NCBI GenBank assembly: GCA_024138025.1
Contig: JAMXBD010000717.1
Coordinates: 372,001-436,000 of the forward strand
Length of the DNA: 64,000 bases
Direction of reading: 5' to 3'
From: Combretum micranthum
Taxonomy: Eukaryota > Streptophyta > Magnoliopsida > Myrtales > Combretaceae
The notes beneath the pieces were generated by a model. The model saw only the letters and a program-made list of their open reading frames with translations, did not search any database and had not been told where the DNA came from. Positions 20,738-32,168 of this stretch are shown here, one piece after another; the stretch's first letter is position 1, and every line of letters begins with the position of its first letter. The translations under genes were made by a program, and so were the position numbers.

Positions 20738-23700
20738 TTATCCATTGTCAAAAACACCTTCCGATAGGTTGATACCCGTCATACATAAATTAAGATCTAA
20801 AAGGGCTAGCTTTAGGAGTTGGGAAGGGGGGTTACACCACCAATCTATAGGACACATCCCTTTCCTAGTCGTAGTAGCTACCCAATCAGCAACCATATTT
20901 ACCTTTCTAGAAACAAAAACAATAGTCCACTTATCAGAGAAGTATTCTAAGGCCCCTTTAATATTTCCCAAAAGAGGTTTGGATGCCCAATGAGATTTTC
21001 TCTTAAGCCCGAGGCATGCCTGTACAATAGACAAGCAGTCGGATTCCAGAATGATGTTTCACCAGCCCATATCAACAGCCAGGTCAATGCCCAAGAGGAT
21101 TGCTCTACATTCCACTTCCTCCACATTTTGTCCGTAGCAGACCATTGTACGTCTTCCCAACATCTTTCCTTCTGAGTCACGTGCTACCATCCCCACACCG
21201 GCCTGTTCATTCTTCGATTTCCACGACCCATCGACATTTATTTTTACACTCCCCGACTGAGGTTTCATCCACACTTTATCTTCCTCCTTCAACTCGAAAC
21301 TGGGTAGATTAGGTTTTGTTGATAGATTACCCACCGCGCTCATCATGGATCGAGATTGAGCCATCACTTTGGCTAACTCAATTTTTTCCCCTTCCATCAC
21401 TGCTTTGCATCTTGTAATCCAGATGCACCAAGCGACAGTGCTAATCTTAGCCTTAGCATCTAAATTTTCTTTACCCCTCTCCGATGATACTTGGAGGAGC
21501 CATTCGAGTGTGGATCTAATTTGTTGCTTGTCAACTCGGATTCCAAGATACCCAAACCATATTGGTTGGGTCCATTCACAGAATAGGAGTGCATGTTCGA
21601 TCGTTTCAATCTCTCCACATATCGAACATAGAGGATCAGGTATGGCTCTTTTTTTGAACAGATTCTCTGATGTTGGGAGAGTATTAGACCCGATTCGCCA
21701 CAGGAAGTGATGGATTTTAGGAACGGTCTTAATATTCCAAATTCTTTTCCACTGAGATTTTGACATTCCTTCTGATGAGGAAGCCATATCTGTTGAGGGA
21801 TTTCTTTGTTTTGATTTCAGGTGGTACTATGCTGACTTGACTGAGCAGTCTCCTTCTCGCATATGCGGCCAAACAATGGAATCTGATTTGTATGACTTGT
21901 TGAGAGGTATATTCCAAACCCTAGTCACTTCATTATTTGGTAGAAGCTGTTTAATTTTCCTTATATTCCAAGTGTTAGTTCCCTCATTTATAAGATCTTT
22001 AACCAAGATGTCCTCTGTAAATTCATCCCCGATATAGTTAGGGATAGCTCCTGGGATTAAAGGGACCCATCTATCCTTGAAAATTCTTATTCTTTCCCCT
22101 AAGCCAACTTGCCAGATTCCTTCTCTAAACACTTCATCTCTCCCCTTTAAGATACTGTTCCAGGCCCATGATGGTTTCCCCCCTCTTGAAGCATCTCAAA
22201 ACTCTTTATTGGGAAAGTATATTCCTTTGAGAAATCTAACCCAAAGATCATAGTTACCTTGTTCAACTCTCCATGCTAGTCTAGTTAGCAGTGCTAGGTT
22301 GAACAGATGTAGATCCTTAAACCCCAAACCTCCTTCTTCTTTAGCCTTCAAGAGCATATCCCAACTTTTCCAGTATATTCTATGTTCCTCCTTCCTTTGG
22401 CCCCAGAAAAATCTAGCAATGATGTTGTTCATTTCCTTGCAACACTTTTCAGGGTAGCAAAAACAAGCCATAGAATACATAGGAATTGTTGCTGTTACTG
22501 ATTTAATTTGAATCTCTCTTCTAGCTTCAGAGAGAATGTTCTTCTTCCACCCCTTAAGTTTCCTAATAGTCTTTTCTTTAACAAATCCCAGAGCTTCATA
22601 CTTCGACCGACCCCACAGCATAGGCAGTCTTAAGTATAAACCAGAATTTTCAGTAGTTGCTATCCCCAATCTGCTTCTAATGTTCTGTTTCACCTGGGGA
22701 TCAGTATTGGTACTGAAGAAAATGCTTGATTTTTCAATATTCACTTTTTGTCCTAAAGCTTTGCAGTATTTGTCTAGGATTCCGGTCAATTCTCTTACTT
22801 CCTCCATCCATGCTTCCATGAAAAAGAGCGAGTCATCTGCAAAGAAAAGATGAGATAGGACAGGGCAAGTAGGTTTCATATGTAGGCCAGATAGCCTTCC
22901 ATTTCTTCTACTTTCTTCAATCCCTTAAGAAAGAATATCTGCCACCAAAATAAACAAGTATGGTGATAAGAGATCCCCTTGTCTTAATCTTCTACTTGGT
23001 TTAAACTGAGTCACTTTTTTACCATGTAGAAGTACATTGAAATGTATTGTTGTAACACAGATCATAACCCAATTAATCCATTGCCCCTCAAACCCATATT
23101 CAGCAAGCACTTTTCTCAGGAAACTCCATTCAATTCTATCATATGCTTTATTCATATCAATTTTTAGGGCACAAAAACCTTTTTTTTTTTCCTTTCTTCT
23201 TATTTTTTAGGAAATGGAAAGCTTCATGAGCTATGATAATGTTATCATGGATCATTCTACTAGATATAAAAGCACTTTGATTTTCAGAGATAAGGTTTCC
23301 TAAGAAAGGTTTCAATCTATTCACTAGAATTTTTTAAATGATTTTGTAGACAAAATTGCAAAGACTTATGGGTCTAAAGTGGGATACATTTTGGGGGTTA
23401 TGGATTTTTGGAATAAGAACCAAATCAGTATTTTTAAGATTAGGGGGAAACGAACCTAAGACAAAAAATTCTTTGACCGCATCAATAACCGATTTCCCAA
23501 TGATAGTCCAAAAGCTTTGGTAAAAGATTCCTGAGAAGTCGTCTGGTCCTAAAGCCTTTAAGCCTCCCAATTGCCAAACAGCAAATCTGATTTCCCCCTC
23601 TTCCACTTCACTACACATAATTCTATTCATATCCTCATTCACCTTCTTTTTATCCAACGCAGGCATCTCCTATCATTCCCACCTCCTTCAGAGGAGTATA

Positions 23701-24896
23701 AATTGCTGAAGTGGTTTGTGAATTCTTGTACTATTGCTTCTTCTTCGTCTATCCATTTCCCATCCTTATCCTTTAATCTCATCACTCTATTTTTTTCCTT
23801 CTAATCATCGTAGATTGGTGGAAGAAGGAGGTATTCTGGTCCCCATAATTCAGCCATTTAACTCTTGCTCTCTGATGCCAAAATTTCTCTTCCCTTTCCC
23901 AGAGGCCATTTAGCTCTCCAAAAAGCTTTTCTTCCTCTTCCATATCTAATCCGTTTGGATCATCCTGAATGCTAGCCAGTTTTTGTAAAACTTTATCAAT
24001 ATGTATCTTATTGTTTGGGAAACTTTTCGCACTCCATTCGCTTAGATTTTCCTTGCATAAGCCAAGGTTCTGAAGCAGGGATTGCTAGATATCTCCTCTG
24101 TTATCATTCCTCCATGATTTATCTACTACCCTCTTACACTCACTTGAGGATAACCACATATTCTCAAATCTGAAGGTTCTAGTGCTCTTCCTTCCTTCCT
24201 TGACAAGTCGTACTAGCAGCATAGCATGATCAGAAGCACTCGAAGGAATGTGTTCAATGCTGCATCTAGGGAAATTCTCAATCCATCCAAAGGTAGCCAA
24301 CCCTCTATCAAGCCTTTCCCTAACTAAATCAGTTCCCTTCCTTTTCTTGCTCTAAGTGAATTTTGGTCCACTAAACCCCAAATCCTGAAAGGCTGATTCC
24401 TCAATGAACTCCATAATACCCATCATTGTTCTTCAATCTGTACTTCTCCCCCCTTCCTTCTCATGATCGTACAGGATAGCATTGAAGTCTCCAATACACA
24501 ACCAATTATCCCGACTTTTTTCTATATTTTTTAGAAGTTCCAGAGGACTTTCTTTTTATGATAATCAGTTGCTGGATGGATCTAAGACACATAGCCAATT
24601 CTATTACCATCTTCCTAGTAGATTTCAGAATCTATAAGGAATTCCAATTGATTAACAATCTCCACTTTCAAACTGTCATTCCACCACAAGGTAAGCCTAC
24701 CAGCAAGCCCTCTACGATTGACATAGAGACTACCACCAAAAAGGAGTTTACTCCTCAACCTCTCCCAAAAGCTTTCTTTATTTTTTGTTTCCATAAGGAA
24801 AACCAAGCTAGGATTGTATTTACAAACAAAACCTTTTAGATTACAAACTATCTCAGGAGGCCCAATCCCTTGACAGTTCCAGCATAAGAAGCTCAT
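20738..24896 (-). pseudogene. LINE ORF2: endonuclease, reverse transcriptase, RNase H (broken)
   Basis: ORF2 starts at ATG 24896 with MSFLCWNCQGIG (APE-type endonuclease, Asn), FLMETK (catalytic Glu), IGDFNAI near 24490 and SDHAMLL near 24228. The reverse transcriptase shows GPDDFSG and FRPISLCN (23350-23600), MNKAYDRIEW (first Asp region, 23155), LRQGDLLSPYLF and the catalytic box FFADDSLFF near 22840. A zf-RVT segment (IHHFLWRI...CSICGEIETIEHALLFC) lies near 21600. RNase H starts at INVDGSWKS (21240), has an EVECRAILLGI helix, then ESDCLSIV (21030), and ends at 20738. Breaks: isolated in-frame stops after VYKII, DILS, NKEF, VKSA and DMGW, further breaks in the endonuclease-RT linker, and an A-run in a Lys stretch near 23190. 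Every catalytic motif is still recognisable. It is unlikely to be active without trans help. Confidence 0.9.
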
Positions 24897-24919
24897 GGCC
24901 CCCGTGTGGCTGTTGAAGG

Positions 24920-26441
24920 CTAACCACCACCGCCTATAAAGTCTCTAGATTCAATCGGGACATCAAACCATTCATTAATCTCAATACAAGCTGTAATTTT
25001 GATTTCCTTCCGAAGTTTCCTTATGATACCTCTCTTTTTCATGTCCTGAACTTTCATCAGTTTGTTCTTTCCTTTAGAGTATTTCATCTGTTTTTTTGGT
25101 TTCATTAGACGATGTTTCCATACCCTCCCCATCTGAAGCCTTGAGAATCATCAACTCCGCCTTGTCCTTCCCTTCCCTCAAGGTCACCTTCTTAAATTTT
25201 TTCAAGTTATTCACCTCCATTTCCTCTCCTACCCTCTTTAGGGATAAACAGTTCGTGTCCATAGATAGGTCACAAGGCGATTCAAAAGGTTTAGAGGATG
25301 TAGCTATAGAGGATAGGATGGACTTAGGTTCCACTTGCGATGATATATTGATTTCCAGATCACAAATCACGTCTTGTTTCGGTAAGGGAATAAGGCAAGC
25401 AAGAGGTTGTTTTAAAGGGGGGAAAACGGATGGAGGCAATAACTAAGAAAGAAAGGTGGGGGATTTTGGCAGATTGGCTGAGTTTGATGGGTAGATGTGT
25501 TTTGGGTTTGAAGCTTGTGAGTCGTGGGAGGTTTAGATATGGTTTAAAAGGTTGGTAGTGGGATTGGGTCTATCAGGACTCAAGGGCAAGGTCAAATGCG
25601 GGTGCGGGTGGTAGATGTTAGATTTAGAAGAGCAGGCATTGCTATTCTTACAACTGGGGTTAACATTCTCTATGTCCTGTTCCAACCTCTTATCTTTCTG
25701 ATCTTCATTCCTCCATGTTTTTGTGCCTTTTGCTCTTAGCTCAGGGCCAAAACCATCTTCTCTAATATTCCTAAATTCACAGGTCTTATTTTGATGTCCC
25801 AGCCTTCCACAATTAAAGCACCAGTCATTAAGTCTTTCATATTTTAAGAACACTCTATATTTTTCTCCTTTCCCATTGTTTATCCACATACTTGTTTTTA
25901 AAGGTATATCCACTGGGAATTTAACTCTTATTCTCAGAAAAGCTCTGCGGTCACCTCTACCTGAACTTATTGGTTCAACTTCCATCACCTCCCCTATCTT
26001 CATCCCAATCATTTTGGCTCCTGCTGTAGTCATGTGATTTAAGCATAGCCCATGAATTTGGATCCATCCAACCATTGAATTCAAAGGAACTTCTTCTATT
26101 CGCATGTTTTCATGCCATTCCTCCACCACCAAGTAATGTCCCATAACCGACCAAGGACTTTCCTCCATCATATTAGAAAAATGAGTTTGTGATTTGAGAC
26201 TTATGAGGTATAGGTTAGCTTCAATGTTGTTGATAGCTTTCACTCCATATCCTTTCCATATGTTTTTAAGGATATTACTGACAGCATTCCTGTTAAGAGT
26301 TTTATCCGCTATGATTTTTGCCACTGCTAATACCTCCTTGACTACCTTGTGTTCTTGTTGGTTATTCTCAGGTGGATCCTCAAGAATAACTTCATCATCC
26401 ACTGGACTATCATGGGGAGAATGGTTAAAGGATGTTTCCAT
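24920..26441 (-). pseudogene. LINE ORF1: DUF4283 plus CCHC zinc-knuckle protein (broken)
   Basis: I place the start at ATG 26441 (METSFNHSPHDSP). Upstream in-frame residues to 26582 are Phe/Ser-rich and look like translated 5' UTR. Residues of about 35-170 form the DUF4283 region (IADKTLNRNAVSNILK, WSVMGHYLVVEEWH). PLKTSMWINN and a zinc knuckle CFNCGRLGHQNKTC (CX2CX4HX4C) follow, as in nucleic-acid-binding ORF1 proteins of plant LINEs. A stop after NLLNHI at 25533 and another near 25440 interrupt the same frame, which then runs to 25074. A slip at an A-run near 25095 moves the basic C-terminal tail into another frame, ending at 24920, just before ORF2. It would coat LINE RNA if intact. The total length of about 505 codons is normal for the family. 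Confidence 0.87.
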
Positions 26442-26879
26442 TGACCTGGGATAGAGAAGAGGAAACGCAAAAACAGAAGCAAAAAAGAAAAAAAAAAAAC
26501 AAAGCGAGGAAGACAGAGAAGAGGAACAGGGAGACAGGATAGAAGGAAGAAGCGGGAAACAACACATGGGATAGGGGTCCAAGAGGAGCGAATAGAGGAG
26601 AATTGAAAATTCAAAAAGAAAAACTGTACTAAGAACAAAGAAAAGACAGAATAAACAGAGGAAAAAGCATTAAACAAAGGAAAAAAGAGGCACATAGATT
26701 TGTTGTGAAAAGACAATCTGAGAACAGGGGACAGAAAAGGAAACTACCATATCAAAGTTGTCAGTTTAATCCAGCCAATGAACAGGACAAAGGCATCCCT
26801 AAAGGTGAAAGACTCTCCTAAAGAGAGAAAAACTCAAGAATGGTAAGTTCACGGAGGTGAACTTGTGACATTGAAACAC

Positions 26880-28238
26880 GGCATATTTCATGATCTTTAT
26901 TTGCCTAGGATAGCATAACATACTTAGCTACTAGTCCCGCATCTAAAATGTCTAACCACCAGCCCCTGTATATTATAATATATAGTTCTATTTATCTAGT
27001 ATTTCCTTATAGATACAGATGCTTTTTCAAACTTTTTTTCTAAGAAATTTTTTATCAAGAAATAGATATAGATAAAAAAATAGTTAGCAATTATCATTAA
27101 AAGATCAAATAGATCAAATATAGATAAAATGTAAATGCAAATCAGACATTTATATATATTGTCTTGTTACAAATATAGATATAGATGAAAAACAGACCAA
27201 CCAAATAGATCCTATATTAAATAAGCCTACAATTGAGAGCTAAAGAGTGGAAGAGAAGTGATGGAGGCTTTATTTAGCCTGAAGTTCCTTTGTTTATAAA
27301 AATAATATAACACCAAATATAATGATTATTAAAAAAATAATTTAATGGGTAAAGTTGGCGTAGTAAATTTGACCATGAGAAAACGTAGCATTCAATTTAA
27401 CGAAGTTTGGTGAACCATTTAAGTAATTTATAATCCTACGTCATTTTACGTTTTATATGTTTTAATTATTACTAGAATCATTAGATTAACTGCTACAACA
27501 ATTAAGGAAAAAATATTAAGTGAAAGATTTAACATCTAAATGATATTAGCAACTATTTTAAAGGATTTCCTTTTACATCTGCTCTACGCAAACCATATGA
27601 TGCTATGAGGTTTAACATGCAATTTTTCTTTAAATATGTATTACACTTTGGAAATGCTATGGTTACCCGTCGGGATTTCTATCTCTATATGGTGGCCATC
27701 TGTTCTACCTCAAATAATATAATTTTTTGTAATTATTGTAAACATATGCTTAATCAGAATAATGTCTCATTCATCGACACTTGTGATAATGTTTGGGATC
27801 ATCAATGGAAAATCAATAAATTTTTTATGAGAGAAATATCTGTGTTTTCACATTAGAAATCCATAATTACTTCTACTTATCTAATTACCATAAGTATTCT
27901 TATCTCTAATGTAACGACGAGAAAAATGACTCGAAAATATTTTCACTTATTTGTTTAATTTCATTTTTATTCTTCACCTAAAAAGTTGCTAAAGTAAAGG
28001 CCACGCTCCTTCCATTCCCTCCAATTTCCTTCAATTTTTCTTTGTTTAGGCTATCTAAACTTACTGTAAATATAGAAAAGAGATGGAAATTTTGAAGAGA
28101 GAAAATCCTAATGAGCTATCAATTAGCAATGATTAATTGGCTAGTGAACTTATCCAGTCGTATTTGTTTGATGGAAGTGCTAATCTCATGTCATGCTTTG
28201 TTTTAACAACATTTTGATGTAAATTTTTGGTTGTCCAT
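26880..28238. other. AT-rich DNA between the LINE and the NBS-LRR relic
   Basis: Repeated ATAGATATAGAT words occur at 27060-27190. A frame at 27605-27856 has no recognisable content. No start, coiled-coil or P-loop coding for the resistance gene is visible here, so its N-terminal part is lost. Confidence 0.55.
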
Positions 28239-29137
28239 CCAGATTAGGTTTAAAAATGAAGGATCAGAATAGCATGGATCAAAAAGCATATCACATTTGG
28301 GATGGGGTAGGTCGAGAGGAAAAATTCCTTATAATTTTGGATGATATTTGGGAAGAAATAGATTTGAAGAAATTGGGTATTCACTTTGATGGTAATCATC
28401 CTAATATCAAGTTGCTATGAAGGAATCTAAACACAATTTCCATCTTCAACGTCTGGCACCATGTGAGGCAGTGGACTTGTTCAAGCAAATTGTTGAGAAA
28501 AGAGTTAAGGATGGATCTATATTGGTTGAGCAGTTGGTCAAAAAATGAGTAGGTTTGCCGATTCTAATATCTCCATTAGCTGCTTCTCTAAAATGCCGCC
28601 CTTCATCTGCTTGGGCAACAACTTTAGCTAAATGAAGACAGTCGAGAGGCTTAGAAATTGGAATATTTATAGGAAATTCATTAGAGATAAGTGATGATGC
28701 AAAATCATTGTTCTTGTTGTGTGCTCGAATCGGCAATCAAATCATTTCAACTGATCATCTAGTATTATATGGAATGGGCTTGGGGCTTCTAAAAGGTATC
28801 CGTAGCGTAGAAGAAACAAGAGAAAAGGTCAATTTGCTACTTAATTAAGGCCTCTTGCTTGTTGGAAGACCACGATAAAGGTTATGTCAAGCCACACGAT
28901 CTGATGGCTGATGTTGCCCTTTCTATTACGTCAAATGCTCACACTTCACTAGCAATCAGGAATAGTGATGAACTTTTGAAAGTGTGCTATAATGATGACT
29001 TTAAGCAGTGCGAATTTCTTAGTCTGCACCTTGATAAAATGGATGCTGAAAAACTCATATTTTATACACTTTCAATTTCTCAATTAGTGCTTAATTTGTG
29101 TCGGTTTTAATCAAAATTTAAAGAATTGGTACTTTGA
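28239..29137 (+). pseudogene. CC-NBS-LRR resistance gene, piece 1: NB-ARC domain
   Basis: Read across frames, this piece carries the middle and end of an NB-ARC domain. Kinase-2 is KFLIILDDIWEEIDL (28323-28370), followed by IHFDGNHPNIKLL. Next come LAPCEAVDLFKQIVEKRVKDG, a stop in place of the Cys before the GLP motif (KK*VGLPI), LFLLCARIGN (RNBS-D region) and YGMGLGLLKGI. An altered MHD-type motif, VKPHDLMADVALSIT (28885-28920), has Pro-His-Asp instead of Met-His-Asp. A frame change near 28845 and several stops kill it. The coiled coil and P-loop are absent. Such proteins are cytosolic pathogen sensors; this is a relic. It ends where an Athila-like LTR is inserted, just into the start of the LRR (SKFKELVL). 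Confidence 0.9.
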
Positions 29138-30677
29138 TGTGTCGCTTTCTGTTAATTCAGGTCATTAAGGACTTGGAATGATAGATAAATGAATTGAATG
29201 AAGTTTGGAGCAAGAAATCATCTTCATAAGAGCAAAATAGAGTCAACACTGGCTGAACAATGTTCGAGACCACCGCCGTTCAAAGGAAAATCTTCAAGCG
29301 TTCAAAATTCTCAATGAATGCCGATTAATTGGAATTAATGCCACCGGCGTTGAGGCAGTGTTGCCAAGCCACAGAAGCAAAACCCTTAACACTGGTTTCT
29401 ACACTGCCAATGTAGGAAAGGATCGCATCCAGCTTCTACAATTGATGTATACACCAACAAATTGAGAAGCAACGCCGCCAACATTAAGACGACGTTCAAG
29501 GTGCTCAGAGTGTTATTTGTTTAACGTCGGCTTCTACATTGGTAGCGTAGAGGATGAAACTGTCGGCATATGTTTTGGCAGTTGAAAGAATTCGTACCAT
29601 TTATTTTGAATGGGGTGTCAGTTTAAAGATATAGAGCAAAGAGAAGAGAAAAATAAGGAGAGCACGAAAATAAAAAGTTTTTATCACTTTATTAGATCTA
29701 CAATCAAATATTAGAATTTTCGCCTTGTTATTCATCTTTTGTGATCAAGACTATGTGTAAGAACAATTATACAGTTTGATTTTTCAATTCAATCTTATTT
29801 CTATGTTCAATGTAAGTTAAGTTGTCTACTATTATGTATATTTTTTGTGTAATTGTAGGAATTGACTAGATCTTTATAGTTAAAACAATGTTGTGCTAAA
29901 TTTTAGTGGTGGGAACTTGATGAAAATCTAAATGTACTAAGAGAATTGTTGAATTTGTATTATGGAATTAATAGAACCATGATTATTTATGTTTAATTCT
30001 TGTTTTGAATCTTAGGTTTGGAAGGAATTTGATTCAGATCGACTTTGACAACTCGAGAGAGAAGTCATAGTTGAAAGGAATTTTTGAATTAAGATTTAAT
30101 GACAAAAAGCAGGAGCAGAGTAATTAGATCTTATTTAGAAACTCTAATTTAATACTAATGCAATGTTTTGAGAATAATTTTTCACTAAGGAATTAGGGAA
30201 AATTGGTTTTAAACATTAGACAATTGCAGGATTGGAAAGTTCTCGATTGTAACTTTGATTCCTCTAATAATTTAAGTAGCGAAAGCTACCTGATTATTTC
30301 GAGGTTAAATTGGTTTTTAAACTTCAATTTGTGGTTTGTAACCATAGAGTTTCACATAAATATTCATGTGTTCTAATATTTTATATAACATGAATTAAGT
30401 ATGATTAGCAACATTTAGAGTTAATCGGTGTTCCCACTTAAAATCACTATAAGTATCTGTTTAGATCAAAAGTAATCATCTAATTAATTTAGATAAAAGT
30501 TGAATAAGATATTCAAAATAAGTAGATATTAAGCCTTGAATTCAATTTCGTAAATATTATTTAGAACTAATTCGAGTTTGGTATTTAATTATTCCTCGTG
30601 GGAACGGTACTTTTCTTATCATTATATTCCTTGATTCGATCAATGCACTTGCTGGTGAATTCGCTTTTATACAAACA
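29138..30677 (+). mobile_element. Athila-like solo LTR, about 1.54 kb, inside the NBS-LRR gene
   Basis: The two flanks are consecutive parts of one resistance gene (NB-ARC end, LRR start), so the stretch is an insertion. It begins TGTGTCGCTTTC, ends near ...TTATACAAACA, and its last 100 bases ('cgtgggaacggtacttttcttatcattatattcc...gcacttgctgg') resemble the end of Athila-family Gypsy LTRs. No internal coding region is present, so it is best read as a solo LTR. Flanking pentamers TTTGA and TTTTC match at only three positions, so edges may be off by a few bases. Confidence 0.7.
29268..29585. repeat. GC-rich phrase block in the Athila-like LTR
   Basis: It repeats words such as ACCACCGCCGTT, CACCGGCGTTGAGGCAGTG, ACGCCGCCAACATTAAG and ACGTCGGCTTC. 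'GAGGC(A/G)GTGTTG' occurs both here and in the block at 38885-39050 of an LTR from a different family. Confidence 0.65.
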
Positions 30678-31890
30678 TTTTCAGTGGATCACATGCACTT
30701 CTTGATAGACTAACATGTCTTGAATTGGATACGTTATTAATGTGGGCCAAAGGATATTTCAATATCGAAATTTCTGATGCATTTTTCAGAGATTTGCAGA
30801 ACCTTCTGGTCTTGCATATTTCTAATCTACAGATTACTTCATTGCCCTCATCTATTGGATCCCTCAACAAACTTCATACTTTATGTCTTGATGGTGTTGC
30901 TGTTGAAGATATAAAGGTGGTTGGAAAGTTGAAGACATTCCAAATTCTCACCTTAGATGGATGGGAAATTACTAGAATACCAAAGGAAACTGGGGAGTTG
31001 AATGGTCTAAGACACTTAAATTTGAAAGGATCTTGGGAGTTGGAGATGTGTTAGGAAGGTCAATTCGTTTAGAAGAACTAATCTTGCCACTGCATTTTGA
31101 CCAATGCGATGCAAAGGGAATCAATAATGCAAGCCTCGTTGAGTTTAATAATATGTCAAGCTTAAGCACTCGTGTTCCTACTGTTGCATCACTTGCCATC
31201 ATTATACCACTCGAACAGTTAGTACATTACGATATACAAGTTGGGAGAGAAAGGGAGTGAGTGGATTGTCGTGAATCAAGAGGTCTAAATCTTGAGTTCG
31301 ATTTAAGCAGTAGTAAGTTGATTTGGAAAGAATGGCTAAAACAGCTTTAGAAAAGACTCAAGATTTATATCTACGAGACTGGACTGGAAATCAAGATACT
31401 ATTATTAAGTTGTCTAAAAAGGGTTTTCCAGTGTTAAAGCATATTCATATAGAAAGTTGTCTTAATCCAATACATCACTCACTCAAAGCAATCAAATCCA
31501 CTTCCTATATTGGAGTCGTTATCACTTTGTGATTTAATCAACTTTCAAAAAATATCCATAGGCGGTCTTCCCTTTGACTCCCTTTGTAATTTGAAAGATA
31601 TAAAGATTAAAGCTTGTAACGAATTGAGGAATCTCTTCTCATTTACTTCGGTAAAAGCGCTTCCATTGCTACAAGATGTTGAAGTAAGTGATTGGCCAAA
31701 GATACATGTGATTATCACATTTGCTGAAGTGGAAAGTATCAATTGTGGATAACGAGATGATGACAAAGTAGAGATGTTAGAACTAGAATGTTTGCAAAGT
31801 TTGAAATTGGTGAATTTACCAAATTTCTCAAGCTTTTGCTCAAATCGAAATGATGGCCAGTCTCCCATTGAATTTCTCGATGGACGTCTG
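30678..31890 (+). pseudogene. CC-NBS-LRR resistance gene, piece 2: first LRR exons
   Basis: The piece resumes directly after the inserted LTR. FFRDLQNLLVLHISNLQITSL, PSSIGSLNKLHTLCLDG and KLKTFQILTLDGWEITRIP are consecutive LRRs of the plant CNL type. A frame change near 31050 leads to RSIRLEELILPLHFDQCDA and NASLVEFNNMSSL. After stops, KTALEKTQDLYLRDW, ILESLSLCDLINFQKISIGGL and CNLKDIKIKACNELRNLFSF follow, as in very long LRR regions of eudicot CNL genes. The exon ends at GACGTCTG with the donor GTGAGT at 31891. LRRs would decide recognition specificity. At least four frame breaks make it non-functional. Confidence 0.92.
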
Positions 31891-32008
31891 GTGAGTACAA
31901 CTTGTGTTATTCTGTAATATACTTCAAGTAATATCAATTTAATATTAGGTTTTACATATTGTGCTCTACAAAGCTTTTCTTAAAAATTTGTGTTCTTCTA
32001 TTTGACAG
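31891..32008 (+). other. Intron of the NBS-LRR relic, 118 bp
   Basis: It runs from GTGAGT at 31891 to TTTGACAG at 32008. The following exon sequence GTTTCACTCACTTG is found only after the Copia element, at 36729. Confidence 0.75.
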
Positions 32009-32012
32009 GTTT

Positions 32013-32168
32013 TATGAGAAAGTTTAATAAAATCTGTTCGATGATTTCTCTATGACAGCAAAGTAAAAAGAAAGGAACAGAGCCGAAAAAGGAAAGTAAA
32101 GTTGTTAAAATGAATAAATGTGTACACTTCTTCCAGCAGTTTGTTACATGATAGATATATACATGGAG
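32013..32168 (-). repeat. 3' LTR of the Copia element, missing its first ~65 bp
   Basis: It matches 36506-36660 closely up to 'tagatatataca(t/a)gga'. The rest of the LTR and the polypurine tract are replaced directly by the end of RNase H coding, so a deletion joined the gene end to the middle of the LTR. Confidence 0.85.

Larger units (their letters stand above)
20640..26880 (-). mobile_element. L1-type LINE, near full length but inactivated
   Basis: Two reading regions in the plant L1 order lie on the minus strand: ORF1 with DUF4283 and zinc knuckle, then ORF2 with endonuclease, reverse transcriptase, zf-RVT and RNase H. Both outer limits are approximate. A purine-rich stretch upstream of ORF1 (26450-26880) is probably the 5' UTR. 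Both frames can be followed across almost their whole length and are broken mainly by isolated stop codons and slips in A-runs, so the insertion is fairly recent compared with the LTR relics. I found no target-site duplication by eye. Confidence 0.88.

Noticed and set aside
21059..21787. 242-codon minus frame, considered as a stand-alone RNase H gene
   Set aside because: It is the in-frame zf-RVT/RNase H part of the LINE ORF2, bounded only by mutational stops.
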